A stretch of 64,000 bases of DNA, taken from the NCBI GenBank assembly GCA_029465975.1, contig CM055737.1, positions 12,613,959-12,677,958 on the forward strand, read 5' to 3'. The position numbers were made by a program, and so were the translations under genes. The notes beneath the pieces were generated by a model. The model ran no database searches and had not been told where the DNA came from. It worked only from the letters and a program-made list of their open reading frames with translations. Origin of the DNA: Dallia pectoralis. Its lineage: Eukaryota; Chordata; Actinopteri; Esociformes; Umbridae. Shown here in pieces: positions 34,711 to 46,829 of the stretch (within the stretch, counting starts at the first letter, position 1; each line of letters begins with the position of its first letter).

Positions 34711-35995
34711 AGCTAATTTATTTACACAACCCGCCCTCAGAATACGACCAGCCTTGTGCCCAGTGACGAGCAAAAACTGATGTGGTCAATATGTTTACAA
34801 GCCAGCTGACTAAGTTACCATAGGTATCCCATTAAAATATTGTTAGCTACATAGCTATGAAACTCAACGTTAGTCACCTGTGTTTCATAGCATTCGCATA
34901 GCATTCACATTTGCTAGGTACCCTGTATAGTAAAGAGCAAAAAGTGCCAACGTAATTTATTCACAATCCAGTAGGTGAAAGCTTTATTGTTAGTGAAGTT
35001 AACACTACCATGGAAAAACCTTCTAGAGCTATTTAGCTTTTGGCTACCATCATGTAAAACATTGAAATAACTACTATGAATGTTAGCAGTCTAATTGCAA
35101 AAGCACATGATGACTGTTTACAGAAACATATCACTTCATAGTGAAACATATCACTTCACACACAAACGCAAGGTCTCTCGCTCCCTCTCTCCCGTGTGCG
35201 CGCGCTAACACGGTTTGAAGCACAGTCGCCTCGCATGCGCGCCCTTGACACTCGCAGTCGCACTAGATTCCGGGATATTTTAACTCATTTTCGGGCATCC
35301 GGGATCCGCTATCAATTTGCGGGAGACTCCCGGAACTTCCGGGAGACTTGGGATGTCTGATTGAATGAAATCCCCCATCACGTTTTCCCTTTTACGTAAA
35401 CGGGTCCTGTTGCTAGTCAGCTACACCAAAGCATTAGTTACAGTGGAGTAACGTTAGTCAAGGAAAAACCTTCTCAGCCAAGCACATCTCACCTGTCCAT
35501 GTTCCCAGTTTCTCTCACAAATACGGCACACAGTGTTGATTTACTATTTATCGAGAGGTATAACCAATCCCTCCACACTAGTACATTGAACAAAACTAAA
35601 TGCGAAAACTTTCTAAGGAACGTAGCGGCATCTGAATCAGTGCGGAGCATTTAAAAAGTAAATCATTTCGGCAACTTGTGTTCACATGTTTATGTTGTTA
35701 GCTAGCTAGCTGGTTTACAGTAACATGCGCTTGGACTTTTTTGTTGTTGCTGATGATACTGTCGTGAGACATTTCTATGATTTAATGTTTATTACATTTG
35801 AAATATGTTTAATCTTTTAATTTGTTAACATTTAATTCTTACGAATTAAATAAGGAAAATTGTAAGAGAATACTGGTGTTGAAAAAATGAATGCCAATTC
35901 TTTGTTTTACGGCATATTAAAGTGTTGCTTTTTACATCCTTTCACATCCAATAATCCCATCAACCTTACTGAAAAGATCCAGACAACTCATCTCC
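34711..35995. other. AT-rich unique DNA with a possible element remnant near 35260-35370
   Basis: The segment at about 35265-35365 has a cluster of CGGGA/TCCCG words (CGGGCATCCGGGATCC, GCGGGAGACTCCCGG, CTTCCGGGAGACTTGGG) that fold on each other. I associate this kind of sequence with repeated fish DNA-transposon material, but cannot name the family or define ends. GAAAAACCTTCT occurs at about 35013 and 35463. A CpG-rich GCGCGCGC-like patch lies at about 35195-35260. Confidence 0.3.
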
Positions 35996-37010
35996 CATGA
36001 TAAATCCCTATGACACACAAAAACGGAAAACTCATACACATACACAAACCACACACACACACATTCTGATTAAATACAAATCAATTTCACCGGCCCTCAT
36101 CATGACTGTCCTTCTCTCAGCCCCCGTCTGTAAAAGACCAATCCAGTTCAATGCTGGTGCCTTGGGCATTGCGGTGTAATGGCTGAAGTGAGGTAAATGA
36201 GAAAAAGGGGCAGGCAAATAGAGTGTGTGTGTGTGTGTGCGTTTTATACAGAGTGAGCCTGATTTACTTGTGCTTCGTCATTACTGCACCAAAACAAGTC
36301 CACTGGTCCTTTGAGCTTCTGCCAGAACCTGGCAGGTGTGTTGAGCGTGCTGAGCCCAGTGTGGAGGCGTGGAGTGAAGCCCAAAAGCAACCGACCATCC
36401 CCGGTTGAATGCAGCCCATATGGTTCTACCAAAAACTCCCACAATGGCAGATTGACAAACGGGCTATCCTCTCTGGTAGACAGATTCTGTGCGTCAAACC
36501 GGAGTTCTGTTGTGGCTGAATGGAATGTGTGTTTTGGACGACTGGGAGCAGTTGGTCTGGCTTGTAGGATGAATCTCACAGGTGTTAGTGTCTTTCCAAT
36601 TCCCGAGGGGGCAGGGATACTGTGGTATTCATCATTTTTTGTGCATCATCTTGAAGTCACGTACCACTGAGTTTGTTAATATTCTCTGTTGTTTTGACAT
36701 ATTTTCGGATGGGAACTCGGACCTTCAGTGAAATGTTATAATTCATTGGTAATGTCAGCACCATGTCTGTGATGCTAAGATAGCATTTGAAATCAGTGCT
36801 AGGGAGACCTGCATGACTCTTCCATTGACGTTATACTTATCCACTCAAGGAAGGGGATGGGACAACTTAGAGTAGAGAAAGGGAGAGTTGTCTGTGATGT
36901 GTTGCCGGCCCCACAAGACCGGCTGGCACAACGGGGGGTGGTTACTCACCCGGCACGGGGCACACTGTGGAGCAAACCTGTCAGTCAAACCCAGGACGCC
37001 CCACATGAAA
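35996..37010. other. Unique non-coding DNA
   Basis: Small CA and GT tracts at about 36045-36062 and 36222-36240. Overlapping open frames of about 110-120 codons on both strands at 36244-36670 have no recognisable domain and mirror each other, so I do not call a gene. Confidence 0.4.
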
Positions 37011-37026
37011 TGCCCCCCCCGCCCAG

Positions 37027-37089
37027 CATGCCCTGGTCCAGATGCACCTGGAGGAGCTCAAGCACTACATCCTACCCCCCCCTCGCCAG
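37027..37089 (+). CDS. Candidate short coding exon, identity unknown
   Basis: Twenty-one codons, HALVQMHLEELKHYILPPPR plus Gln, are followed by a stop codon (37090-37092). The codons CTG GTC CAG ATG CAC CTG GAG GAG CTC AAG are strikingly GC-ending, as in vertebrate genes, and unlike the surrounding DNA. A run of eight Cs then GCCCAG just upstream (37013-37026) could act as a splice acceptor; an in-frame stop lies at 37006-37008, so coding would have to begin at such a site. The exon could end at the stop, or splice out at a GTGAGA donor-like site at 37089. I do not recognise the protein. It may also be chance. Confidence 0.25.
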
Positions 37090-37092
37090 TGA

Positions 37093-39950
37093 GAAACAGA
37101 AGAATGAGAAAGAAAGAGAGAAGCCAGATGTGTGCCGCTGCCGCTGTCCCGGTTTGGCTTGGTCTGGCGGGTTGGGACAGGGAGGTGGGTGGGTGGCTGT
37201 TTGGTCGGGGAGGGCTGCGGTAGACGTGTGCACTCTGTTGTGACTGATACCAGATGTGCTCCATTGACCCACATCAGCCAGGCAGTAAGACATGCCACAC
37301 AGACCTGGATCGCCCAGACCCACCGCCCAATCAGAAACACACCTGTTTCCATTCACAGGCCTCACTGGGAAAAGTGCATCTTGGGAAACGCTGTCATGTT
37401 TTTTTTATATTGCTCACAGTGATTTTTATATTTCCCCAATCTATAAGAAATGTCTCTCATTTTGCTCTCTTGTCAGACTCATTGTTGAAATGTTTACTCT
37501 TGGGACTAATAAAGAACTCAACCAGATTTCAGGGTTTACCCCCCACTAATGACATGACGGAAATATTAATAGAATTTCTCATCCACACACAAAGAGCTGG
37601 TTCAGGGTAACAGGATATTCTAAGAAGAGGGATGTTTGATTTGGGTCCGTGTTTCATGTTACTGATTCTGAATTAGCTTAAGTAAATACACCTGCATGAC
37701 CTCAAAGTGCTCCAGAGGTCAAAGTCATTCAAACATTTAAAGAATGGTAATTAAATTACCCTTGGTGGTGAATAACTTTAATTTGGTAGCCGCACAAATT
37801 GCTTCCAGGTTTTGTCTTCAACAACGCTCTCTCTTTCTGCAATGCTTTCTTATTTTATCGGATAAGATTCACTCACTCGTTTTCCAAATCTTCAGGAATC
37901 ACAACCAATTCTGACCTTTTAATGTGTACTCGGTTTAGTTTGTTTTCGCTGAGGTTCACTGAAAGAGACGGGTATAGGAACTTCTTCCGCAAATGAACAT
38001 CCACATCCTGCTGTCCTGATTCATGAAGTGAAATAAAATACGGGGTCCCAGCATGGTATTAGTGGGTTTTCTGAGACCCGGCAGGGACTTGGAGCCCATA
38101 TTTTAGGGACTAGGTGGGCCCTCTATATTTGGCTTCACTGAGGTCCACATGAAGTGCAGCCATTGTAGCACAATAACTCTTCATTATGACACGGGCCCTC
38201 TTCATCAGGACATGGCCCCTCGCCAGCCCAGCCACTACCTGAGTCTCTTTGAAGAGCGACACATTGGCCTGGGTATTTAACCATGCTGTTTGAGGTCCTG
38301 GTGCTGGGAGCCGAAAGAGAGATAGAAAGAGAGAATGAAAGAGACATAGAGGGAGAATGTGAAAGAGGGAGCTAGAGAAAAGAGGTGTACGAGATGAAGA
38401 GAGAGAGAGAGAGCATTGTATGGCAATGGCAATTGAGGTTTGAACTGTGATGAAATAATAATCCACTTGATGAAGTGACAGAGATGGCAGCAGTGGGCAG
38501 TGCCAACCCCCTGGTGACCCACCAGTCTGTTTCATAACCAGACGCTTTTCATCAGGGCTGTTGATCATCAAACAACCCTCTGTCTGCACATTGTGTGCAA
38601 AAAAAATCCTTATTCCCCCTTCCGTCAACTAACGTTTCCCAGGGATACTCGGAGCACATCATCAACAATATTAGCCTAGTTTCAATTAGCACACTTGTGT
38701 TTGTGCTAGCTGGGTACATTCTCAGCAGGGCTAGTAGTGCTGAGTGAAAAACCTTGATGGCAGTTATTGTATGAAATTAGTCATGGAACCAGTATCGGTA
38801 ACATTTCTTGAGTTGATCTTCATTTTATTGGTTTTCCAGTTTCGACATCTCATGTCAAAACAGTGATGCTGTTGTATGAAGAGTTGTAGATACACTTCTG
38901 TCAGAGCAGAATAGATGCTAAATATACCAATGGCCATCATTCATTGCATCTGGTCTGAGGTAAACTCCGGCCGCTATGCCCCACAAGATCTGAGTGCCCT
39001 TAGTGCTCATGGGATGATGACAAAAAAAGAATACAATTGACCTCCACAGGGTTTAATAAATGCATCAACGTTGTGATACACTTGTGATGAATGATGCCAT
39101 TCATGGTCCCTGTTGGATTATTTAAATAAGCATGGAATTAAACAATTAAGTGGGGGTTTGGGTTATTTTCTACTGTGTGAAGGAACATGATGTAGGAACG
39201 TTATGTAGGAACATGATGCATTGTGGTAAACCACTCCGCTCACGGAGGATGCATCGTTACACAATCGTCCAAAGGGACAACTGGAAGGGTTAATAGGACC
39301 TACACCCCTGGTGTCATTCACTAACATGGCTTTGTGACATCTGCTAATGTGGGAGGGGCTTACAAATACATGTATAGTGGTTTTAGCAGGACTGTATGAA
39401 CACATTCTGGAGCATTGAACCTCAGAAGGGGCCACAAATATGAATATTCATAATCATCCATGATTACTTTACGTCAGCAAAAAACTTTGACAGGACTCTG
39501 ATTGGCTTATTCCCCCGGGCCAAAAATAAATCTTGCTCTGGGGAACCCATGAAAATATTCGACTCCTATCAATGTCCCAGTGCCATGGGAAGAGCAGCAA
39601 CAAACCTATGATCAAACATATTGCGTGTTATGTTATATCATTTACATCTAATAGGTATACACTTAAAACTAACAGCACATTGAACTTAGTAGCTCTTGTG
39701 CAGAAATGAAGACACATTGCCATAGAGTATAACAGAGATGACTCTTGTAGGATGCTGTTCTGGCCTTTGATATAGTTCTTGGCTGGAACTTTTGAAGCGT
39801 GTTAAATATTAATAGCGATTAACCCAGTTCAAGCTCTACTGCAGTGTGTGAAGACAGAGTTCAAAGAGCCTGCTACTCTGTGCTGGGCCTATGTGCTCTC
39901 CAGCAGTTTAGCTCCATCAGGGGCAACTGCAATGCACCATGGGTTAGACT
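37093..39950. other. Unique non-coding DNA
   Basis: A long repeat-poor stretch. GA-rich patch at about 38310-38415. The block at about 39435-39600, with AATATGAATATTCATAATCA and GACAGGACTCTGATTGGC, has the look of a conserved element but is unproven. Many frames of 60-170 codons exist on both strands; none shows a domain or consistent codon bias that I recognise. Confidence 0.4.
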
Positions 39951-39954
39951 GGCC

Positions 39955-40104
39955 TCGCACCGACACACACACACCAAGACACAACGCCCAGACACACACA
40001 TTAAGACACAACGCATCGACGCACACACACACATCAAGACACAACGCCTGGACACAACGCATCAACGCACACACACACACACACGCACGCACGCACACAC
40101 ACAG

Positions 40105-40135
<31 letters not shown>

Positions 40136-40200
40136 CACACACCAAGACACAACGCCTAGACACAACGAATTGACGCGCACACACACATCAAGACACAAGC
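39955..40200. repeat. CA-rich compound repeat with AAGACACAACGC units
   Basis: CA dinucleotides are mixed with a unit of about 25-40 bp, CATCAAGACACAACGC plus GACACA or CACACA, repeated about six times. Flanked on the right by a CT-rich duplicate. Confidence 0.88.
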
Positions 40201-40212
40201 TTGTTGCTTTCT

Positions 40213-40500
40213 CTCTTTCTCTACTACCTTTCTCACCCCGCTCTCAGACCGTCTCTCTCTTTCTCTCTCTCACTCTCACCTCTCTCTCACTCTCATTTCT
40301 CTCTGTTGCCGCAGCATTCCCCAGCATGGCATATTCTCTACTACCTTTCTCACCCCGCTCTCAGACCGTCTCTCTCTTTCTCTCTCTCACTGTCTCTCTC
40401 TCACTGTCTCTCTCTCACTCTCATTTCTTTCTCTCTCACTCTCTCTCTCTCTCACTCTCATTTCTCTCTGTTGCCGCAGCCCCCCCCAGCATGGCATATT
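40213..40500 (+). repeat. Tandem duplication of a CT-rich segment, about 120-160 bp
   Basis: Two copies (about 40213-40334 and 40335-40500) share TCTACTACCTTTCTCACCCC, GCTCTCAGACCGTCTCTCTC, CTCATTTCTCTCTGTTGCCG and CCAGCATGGCATATTC. The second is longer because its (CTCTCTCACT) tract expanded. Each copy ends in a polypyrimidine-CCGCAG arrangement like a splice acceptor, but no convincing exon follows. Confidence 0.85.
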
Positions 40501-42080
40501 CCCTCCGAACACCTCTGAGATCAAACGCAATCTCAATGGAGGTGCAATTACCCCGACCTCCATCCCTCCCTGCCTGCACATCCAACCCCCTTCCCTCCTT
40601 GTGTCCTCTTCTCAGGGCCGGGCCATGAGAGCCGGGCGGCGCTGACCCGTTGTCCTCGACAAGAGCCGCCTTTGTTTACAGAGAGCGACCGCCGGGCGTT
40701 TAAGATCGACCGAGTGCTGTCAGAGGACGTGTTGGCCGGACACATGGCAGAGCGCTGAGTAAAGGCATGTGTGCATTTGTTCACACATGATTCCCTGAGA
40801 CCCGCTCTGCGCAAAAGCACCACTTCAGAGAGTGTTAACTCTTCGTTGGACCGGTCAACATCATCGCGGCACGGGTGCGGTTTGATGTTTGAGGCGCACA
40901 GCGAATCGACCGCACGTCCGGTTTTGTTTAAACGTTGTTCGTTGTTTGTTGACACGGCTGAAACGTGAATCAAATGCTCTAATGAAGCCAATTTGACTCT
41001 CTGAGACACGCATCACGCCAGCATTGATATGGGTCAGGACATTGTTCTCTGGTAGGCAGTTGACAGCGGGGGCTTACATCATCAATGAACTACGCTGTCT
41101 GCTCTTTGGTTCTTTGTGTCTTGACTGTTTGTCATCGACATTGGGATTGTTGTTGGAAAACATATGTGCCCACAAATAACTCACCATACAGAGAACACCA
41201 TGACACATGAACGGAACATCTGTGAATCTCTGATTTCGAATAAGGCTTAGAGGTTTGACGAAACCCCCCCTGTTCAAATGGCAGTTGACTCTACAAGACG
41301 CTAATTGATGCTCTCCTTCAGGAACCAAAATGAAGGAAAAAAATCCCGGTCCAATCAAGCGGGTCCGTTCCTGGTAATCCAGAAAAAGAGGAGGGACACA
41401 TTCCTGGCGTCTGGCTTTTTCCGCCTGACGGGTCTGACGTGATGAGACTTGTGGTGGGAATGCGAGGTCACGCTGTCTGCGTTCTGTCGCCCAGTGATGC
41501 ATCTGCAAGAAAGCAGCCCCACTGCTAACCATTATGTACCTATTAGGGCTGATTATCTTCTGATAGCCGCGCGCCAGTTGGTTTCACTCAGGCTGACAGT
41601 CGCGGCGCTTTGTTTAACCTTTAAACTGCCAGGGCAGCACCCCTCCGCCCGACGAACGGCAGGAATAATGAGAAGGAGTCCAGCCGCGGCGATGGGAAAA
41701 CAAAGGCAACATGGAAGCGTTTAGGGCACTCCGCAAGAGAGGCCCTAACTCCTAGTCATGTCAGAGAAGGTCCAAAGTCCACCACTGTGACTGGGAACCA
41801 AAGTATCCATGGATGGATGGCTTCCCTCCTACATCCTCAAATCTACACTCCCACAAATGTTCTCCACCGGGACCTGTTTTATATAGAAAATATAGCCTTT
41901 GTATCCCTGGTCTTCAGCACTGCTCTGTGTTTTGCAGTAATAAAACAGCACTCACGACCTGGTCCTCCTCTGAACATTACCTTTAGTCTTTACAGATGAC
42001 CACCAGTTATAATACATTTGCAGTTACCTCGGTGTAGAAGATTATGTGTGTGTGCATGCGTACGTGCAACTGTGTCTGTG
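40501..42080. other. Unique DNA, two CpG-containing candidate regulatory stretches
   Basis: The stretch at about 40610-40980 is richer in CpG than its surroundings and contains GCCTTTGTTTACAGAG (forkhead-like TGTTTAC). The stretch at about 41540-41715 (GCTGATTATCTTCTGATAGC, GGCGCTTTGTTTAACC) is similar. Neither has a credible coding frame despite a 153-codon minus-strand frame over the first. Their role as conserved elements is inferred only from composition. Confidence 0.3.
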
Positions 42081-42650
42081 TACCAGAGGTGGGTATGTTG
42101 GGCCAGAGGTGGGCATGTTGGGCCAGAGGTGGGCTTGTTGTGCCAGAGGTGGGCTTGTTGGGCCAGAGGTGGGCTTGTTGGGCCAGAGGTGGGCATGTTG
42201 GGCCAGAGGTGGGCATGTTGGGCCAGAGGTGGGCTTGTTGTGCCAGAGGTGGGCTTGTTGGGCCAGAGGTGGGCTTGTTGGGCCAGAGGTGGGCATGTTG
42301 GGCCAGAGGTGAGCATGTTGGGCCAGAGGTGGGCTTGTTGGGCCAGAGGTGGGCATGTTGGGCCAGAGGTGGACATGTTGGGCCAGAGGTGGGCATGTTG
42401 GGCCAGAGGTGGGCTTGTTGGGCCAGAGGTGGGCATGTTGGGCCAAAGGTGGGCATGTTGGGCCAGAGGTGGGCTTGTTGGGCCAGTGGTGGGCATGTTG
42501 GGCCAGAGGTAGGCTTGTTGGGCAAGAGGTGGGCTTGTTGGGCCAGAGGTGGGCATGTTGGGCCAGAGGTGGGCTTGTTGGGCCAGAGGTGGGCATGTTG
42601 GGCCAGAGGTGGGCATGTTGGGCCAGAGGTGGGCATGTCGGGCCAATGGG
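42081..42650 (+). repeat. 20-bp G-rich minisatellite array
   Basis: About 28 copies of GGGCCAGAGGTGGGCATGTT, with a common CTTGTT alternative for CATGTT and few other changes. No indels at all are visible across the array. Since 3 x 20 = 60, several frames stay open for the whole length on both strands; these give a 20-residue repeat and are not convincing proteins. Confidence 0.97.
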
Positions 42651-43060
42651 CACTCAGCCAGGCCACCTCAACCAATCCTCCTCAGCCAGCCTACCTCATC
42701 CAATCCACCTCAACCAGCCTACCTCATCCAATCCACCTCAACCAATTCACAATATCCAATTCACCTCAACCAATCCTCCTCAGCCAGCCTACCTCAGCCA
42801 ATCCACCTCAGCCAGTCCACCTCAACCAGCCCACCTCAGCCAGTCCACCTCAACCAGCCCACCTCATCTGGTCCACCTCAGCCAGCCCAGCTCATCCAAT
42901 CCACCTCAGCCAGCCCACCTCATCCAATCCACCTCAGCCAGCCCACCTCAACCAATCCACCTCAACCAATCCACCTCAGCCAGTCCACCTCAACCAATCC
43001 ACCTCAACCAATCCACCTCAGCCAGTCCACCTCAGCAAGCCCACCTCAGCCAGCCACAGA
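42651..43060 (+). repeat. 15-bp C-rich minisatellite array
   Basis: About 27 copies of CCACCTCAACCAATC with variants CAGCCAGCC, CAGCCAGTC and CATCCAATC. It directly abuts the 20-bp array with no unique spacer. The 15-bp unit keeps frames open (pentapeptide repeats). Confidence 0.95.
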
Positions 43061-45025
43061 GGTGTCAGGAGCCCATGCCGGACGTGTGTGTGTGTTATTG
43101 TTACAGAGAGAGGACGAGAGTTTGCTTATGTCTGAGCAGATCAATATGTGTGTGTGTGTGTGTATATTTGCCCTTGTCACAAACTGACCTGTGACGGAAA
43201 AAGCTGAGAGGTCCCGGCCACCGCTCAGAAACACTCACTGAGGCCCCTCGAAGGAGCCATGGAGGATGCCCAGGGAGGGGCCCTGGCTGTTGTTTAGCCT
43301 AGATAACCAATCAGAAAGCCTCCTCCTCATAATGTTATCCCTCTATTCATGAGGGCAACAAGCTTTGGGGGCGGATGTACATGCAGTGGCTGGCTGACTG
43401 AGAGATGAACCCTGGGAAAGAAAAACGCCAGCTAGGGCCAACGTCCGGTCAACCGTGTGAAAGCAGTCAGACAAGAGATGAAGGCGATAAAATCTTTCCA
43501 GTGTCTCCCTCCCTCCCGTAGCCAAACGCTAACTAACACTAACTGCAGCAGGACTACCAAGGAATTCATAAAGGGCCAATGCACCGTGAACAAGAGGTTA
43601 CATTCGTTTACATATCTCGTTTGTACACTTTCTATACACTTCCTTTCACCCGACCTAATTATTTTATACACTGTTATTCGGCTGCCACTACTGTGGTCTG
43701 AACCAGCGCCAATTAGATTAGCAAGTGAAAGGTAAACAAACAAGTGATTGACGAATCAGAGGAGGAGGGTAATGAGGATGAAGTGGAACAATAAGAAGAC
43801 ACTAATCCCCTGATCTGACTCCACAGGTGGTCAGACAAACGAACCACAACAACGGTCAAGGGGCCAGATAACCTGCTATCAGAGATAAAAGCCAGCTCTG
43901 ACCTGACATGAACCCTGACCCCTAGAAGTATGGCTGTCTGGATTACAGAGAGGCAAGCTGGACTGGACTCTACCTGACCTGCACCAGAACACAACCTGGG
44001 ACTACAAATGACCACCCTAACATGAGGGTTTTAATTAATGAATAATGAGTGAATTAATAATAAGTAAAATAAATAATTGATTATTAATTAAAACATGGTT
44101 GCGTGAGTGAATGAATAATGAGCGAATGATGAGTAATTCATAAATAATAAGGAAACAAATTGTTGCATGAAGGAATGGGTTGGATGATCTCAGGAAAGTT
44201 ACTGCAGAGGTTCATGATACACCATCAACAACAACTATCACAACAACCAGCAGGAAATATCCAAAACAACATCCACAACAACAGCAATCACACGCGAGCA
44301 AACTAACAAAGACAAGGGCATCATTAAAACACAGTGAGCCTGGCAAGGGCATATGAGACTTGGTTGTCCCCCCTGCACCTGTTGGCCCCCAGCCCGGCCC
44401 CCAGCCCGGCACAGAGCCCTGACCTTACCCTCTGTGCCGACAGGTCAGGAAGATCAACCTTCATTTGAGGAGAGAACGCTGGGAGAGTACAAGGTTCTAT
44501 TAATACTAGCTGGGCTGATGGGAGGAATGTATAAGTGGCCAACCAGCTGCTAGCTTGGCGTATCTCCATTAATCCCACTCCCCTTGGCTGTGTTTAAACG
44601 GCCTAGGGCTTGATCTGCAGGCGAGAAGGCCAGGTCACACAGCAGACACAGTCGGATCACCGCCTGGCCTCCCAAGACCTTCCACTGTGACACTCAGACT
44701 GGGGTCGTGAACCCTGCACCGGGGCCAAAGCCACTCAGGGGAGATCCCGGCACGATTTATTTACAGGTTTTTGAGAATGCAATGCTCTTACACACGAGCA
44801 TGGCCATGCCCGGGCTCTGTCTTAATCCCCGTTCGTTTAGTCAGCGTAAGGGTGTGTGTCAGGGCCGTGGCCTCTGTATTGATCGTTGTTTACATCATGT
44901 GGAGGGCCTCGGTAGAGCAGAGTCCTCCGAGAACCGAACATGGAGACTGAGCATCACAGGCCAATAATGACGGATGGATCAGAATGGAAGTAACACCTTA
45001 CGAAAGGAAAACAAGGGGAGGAAGT
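43061..45025. other. Unique non-coding DNA
   Basis: GT tracts at about 43084-43093 and 43147-43162, an AATA/AATG-rich stretch at about 44030-44165, a CAA-rich patch at about 44222-44300 and a doubled GCCCCCAGCCCG at about 44386-44408. CTCTGTGCCGACAG at about 44430-44443 looks like a splice acceptor, but no recognisable exon follows. Balanced CpG-containing sequence at about 44600-44960 may be regulatory. Frames up to 103 codons show no domain. Confidence 0.4.
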
Positions 45026-46829
45026 ATAGTATGTTATAGTAGATCAGCATGTTATATTACCATTTAGTGTTATATAGTATGTTATAGTAGATCAGCATGT
45101 TATATTACCATTTAGTGTTATATGGTGTGTTATAGTAGATCAGCATGTTATATTACCATTTAGTGTTATATAGTATGTTATAGTAGATCAGCATGTTATA
45201 TTACCATTTAGTGTTATATAGTATGTTATAGTAGATCAGCATGTTATATTACCATTTAGTGTTATATAGTATGTTATAGTAGATCAGCATGTTATATTAC
45301 CATTTAGTGTTATATGGTGTGTTATAGTAGATCAGCATGTTATATTACCATTTAGTGTTATATGGTGTGTTATAGTAGATCAGCATGTTATATTACCATT
45401 TAGTGTTATATAGTATGTTATAGTAGATCAGCATGTTATATTACCATTTAGTGTTATATAGTATGTTATAGTAGATCAGCATGTTATATTACCATTTAGT
45501 GTTATATGGTGTGTTATAGTAGATCAGCATGTTATATTACCATTTAGTGTTATATAGTGTGTTATAGTAGATCAGCATGTTATATTACCATTTAGTGTTA
45601 TATAGTATGTTATAGTAGATCAGCATGTTATATTACCATTTAGTGTTATATGGTGTGTTATAGTAGATCAGCATGTTATATTACCATTTAGTGTTATATA
45701 GTATGTTATAGTAGATCAGCATGTTATATTACCATTTAGTGTTATATAGTATGTTATAGTAGATCAGCATGTTATATTACCATTTAGTGTTATATGGTGT
45801 GTTATAGTAGATCAGCATGTTATATTACCATTTAGTGTTATATAGTGTGTTATAGTAGATCAGCATGTTATATTACCATTTAGTGTTATATAGTATGTTA
45901 TAGTAGATCAGCATGTTATATTACCATTTAGTGTTATATGGTGTGTTATAGTAGATCTGCATGTTATATTACCATTTAGTGTTATATGGTGTGTTATAGT
46001 AGATCAGCATGTTATATTACCATTTAGTGTTATATGGTGTGTTATAGTAGATCAGCATGTTATATTACCATTTAGTGTTATATAGTATGTTATAGTAGAT
46101 CAGCATGTTATATTACCATTTAGTGTTATATGGTGTGTTATAGTAGATCAGCATGTTATATTACCATTTAGTGTTATATAGTGTGATATCGTAGATCAGC
46201 ATGTTATATTACCATTTAGTGTTATATGGTGTGTTATAGTAGATCAGCATGTTATATTACCATTTAGTGTTATATGGTGTGTTATAGTAGATCAGCATGT
46301 TATATTACCATTTAGTGTTATATAGTATGTTATAGTAGATCAGCATGTTATATTACCATTTAGTGTTATATGGTGTGTTATAGTAGATCAGCATGTTATA
46401 TTACCATTTAGTGTTATATAGTGTGATATCGTAGATCAGCATGTTATATTACCATTTAGTGTTATATAGTGTGTTATATTAGATTAGCATGTTATATTAC
46501 CATTTAGTGTTATATAGTGTGTTATAGTAGATTAGCATGTTATATTACCATTTAGTGTTATATAGTATGTTATAGTAGATCACCATGTTATATTATCATT
46601 TAGTGTTATATAGTGTGATATAGTAGATCAGCATGTTATATTACCATTTAGTGTTATATAGTGTGTTATAGTAGATTAGCATGTTATATTACCATTTAGT
46701 GTTATATAGTGTGTTATAGTAGATCACCATGTTATATTATCATTTAGTGTTATATAGTGTGTTACAGTAGATCAGCATGTTATATTACCATTTAGTGTTA
46801 TATAGTTTGTTATAGTAGATTAGCATGTT

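Noticed and set aside
36244..36670. Overlapping 111- and 119-codon frames as a gene
   Set aside because: Open on both strands, no domain recognised, no splice or start context stronger than chance.
40548..41009. 153-codon minus-strand frame
   Set aside because: Covers CpG-containing non-repeat DNA but shows no domain, no codon bias I can recognise and no plausible partner exon.
42044..43135. 363-codon open frame across two minisatellites
   Set aside because: It is open only because 20-bp and 15-bp units happen to avoid stops; other frames on both strands are equally open and the product is pure repeat.
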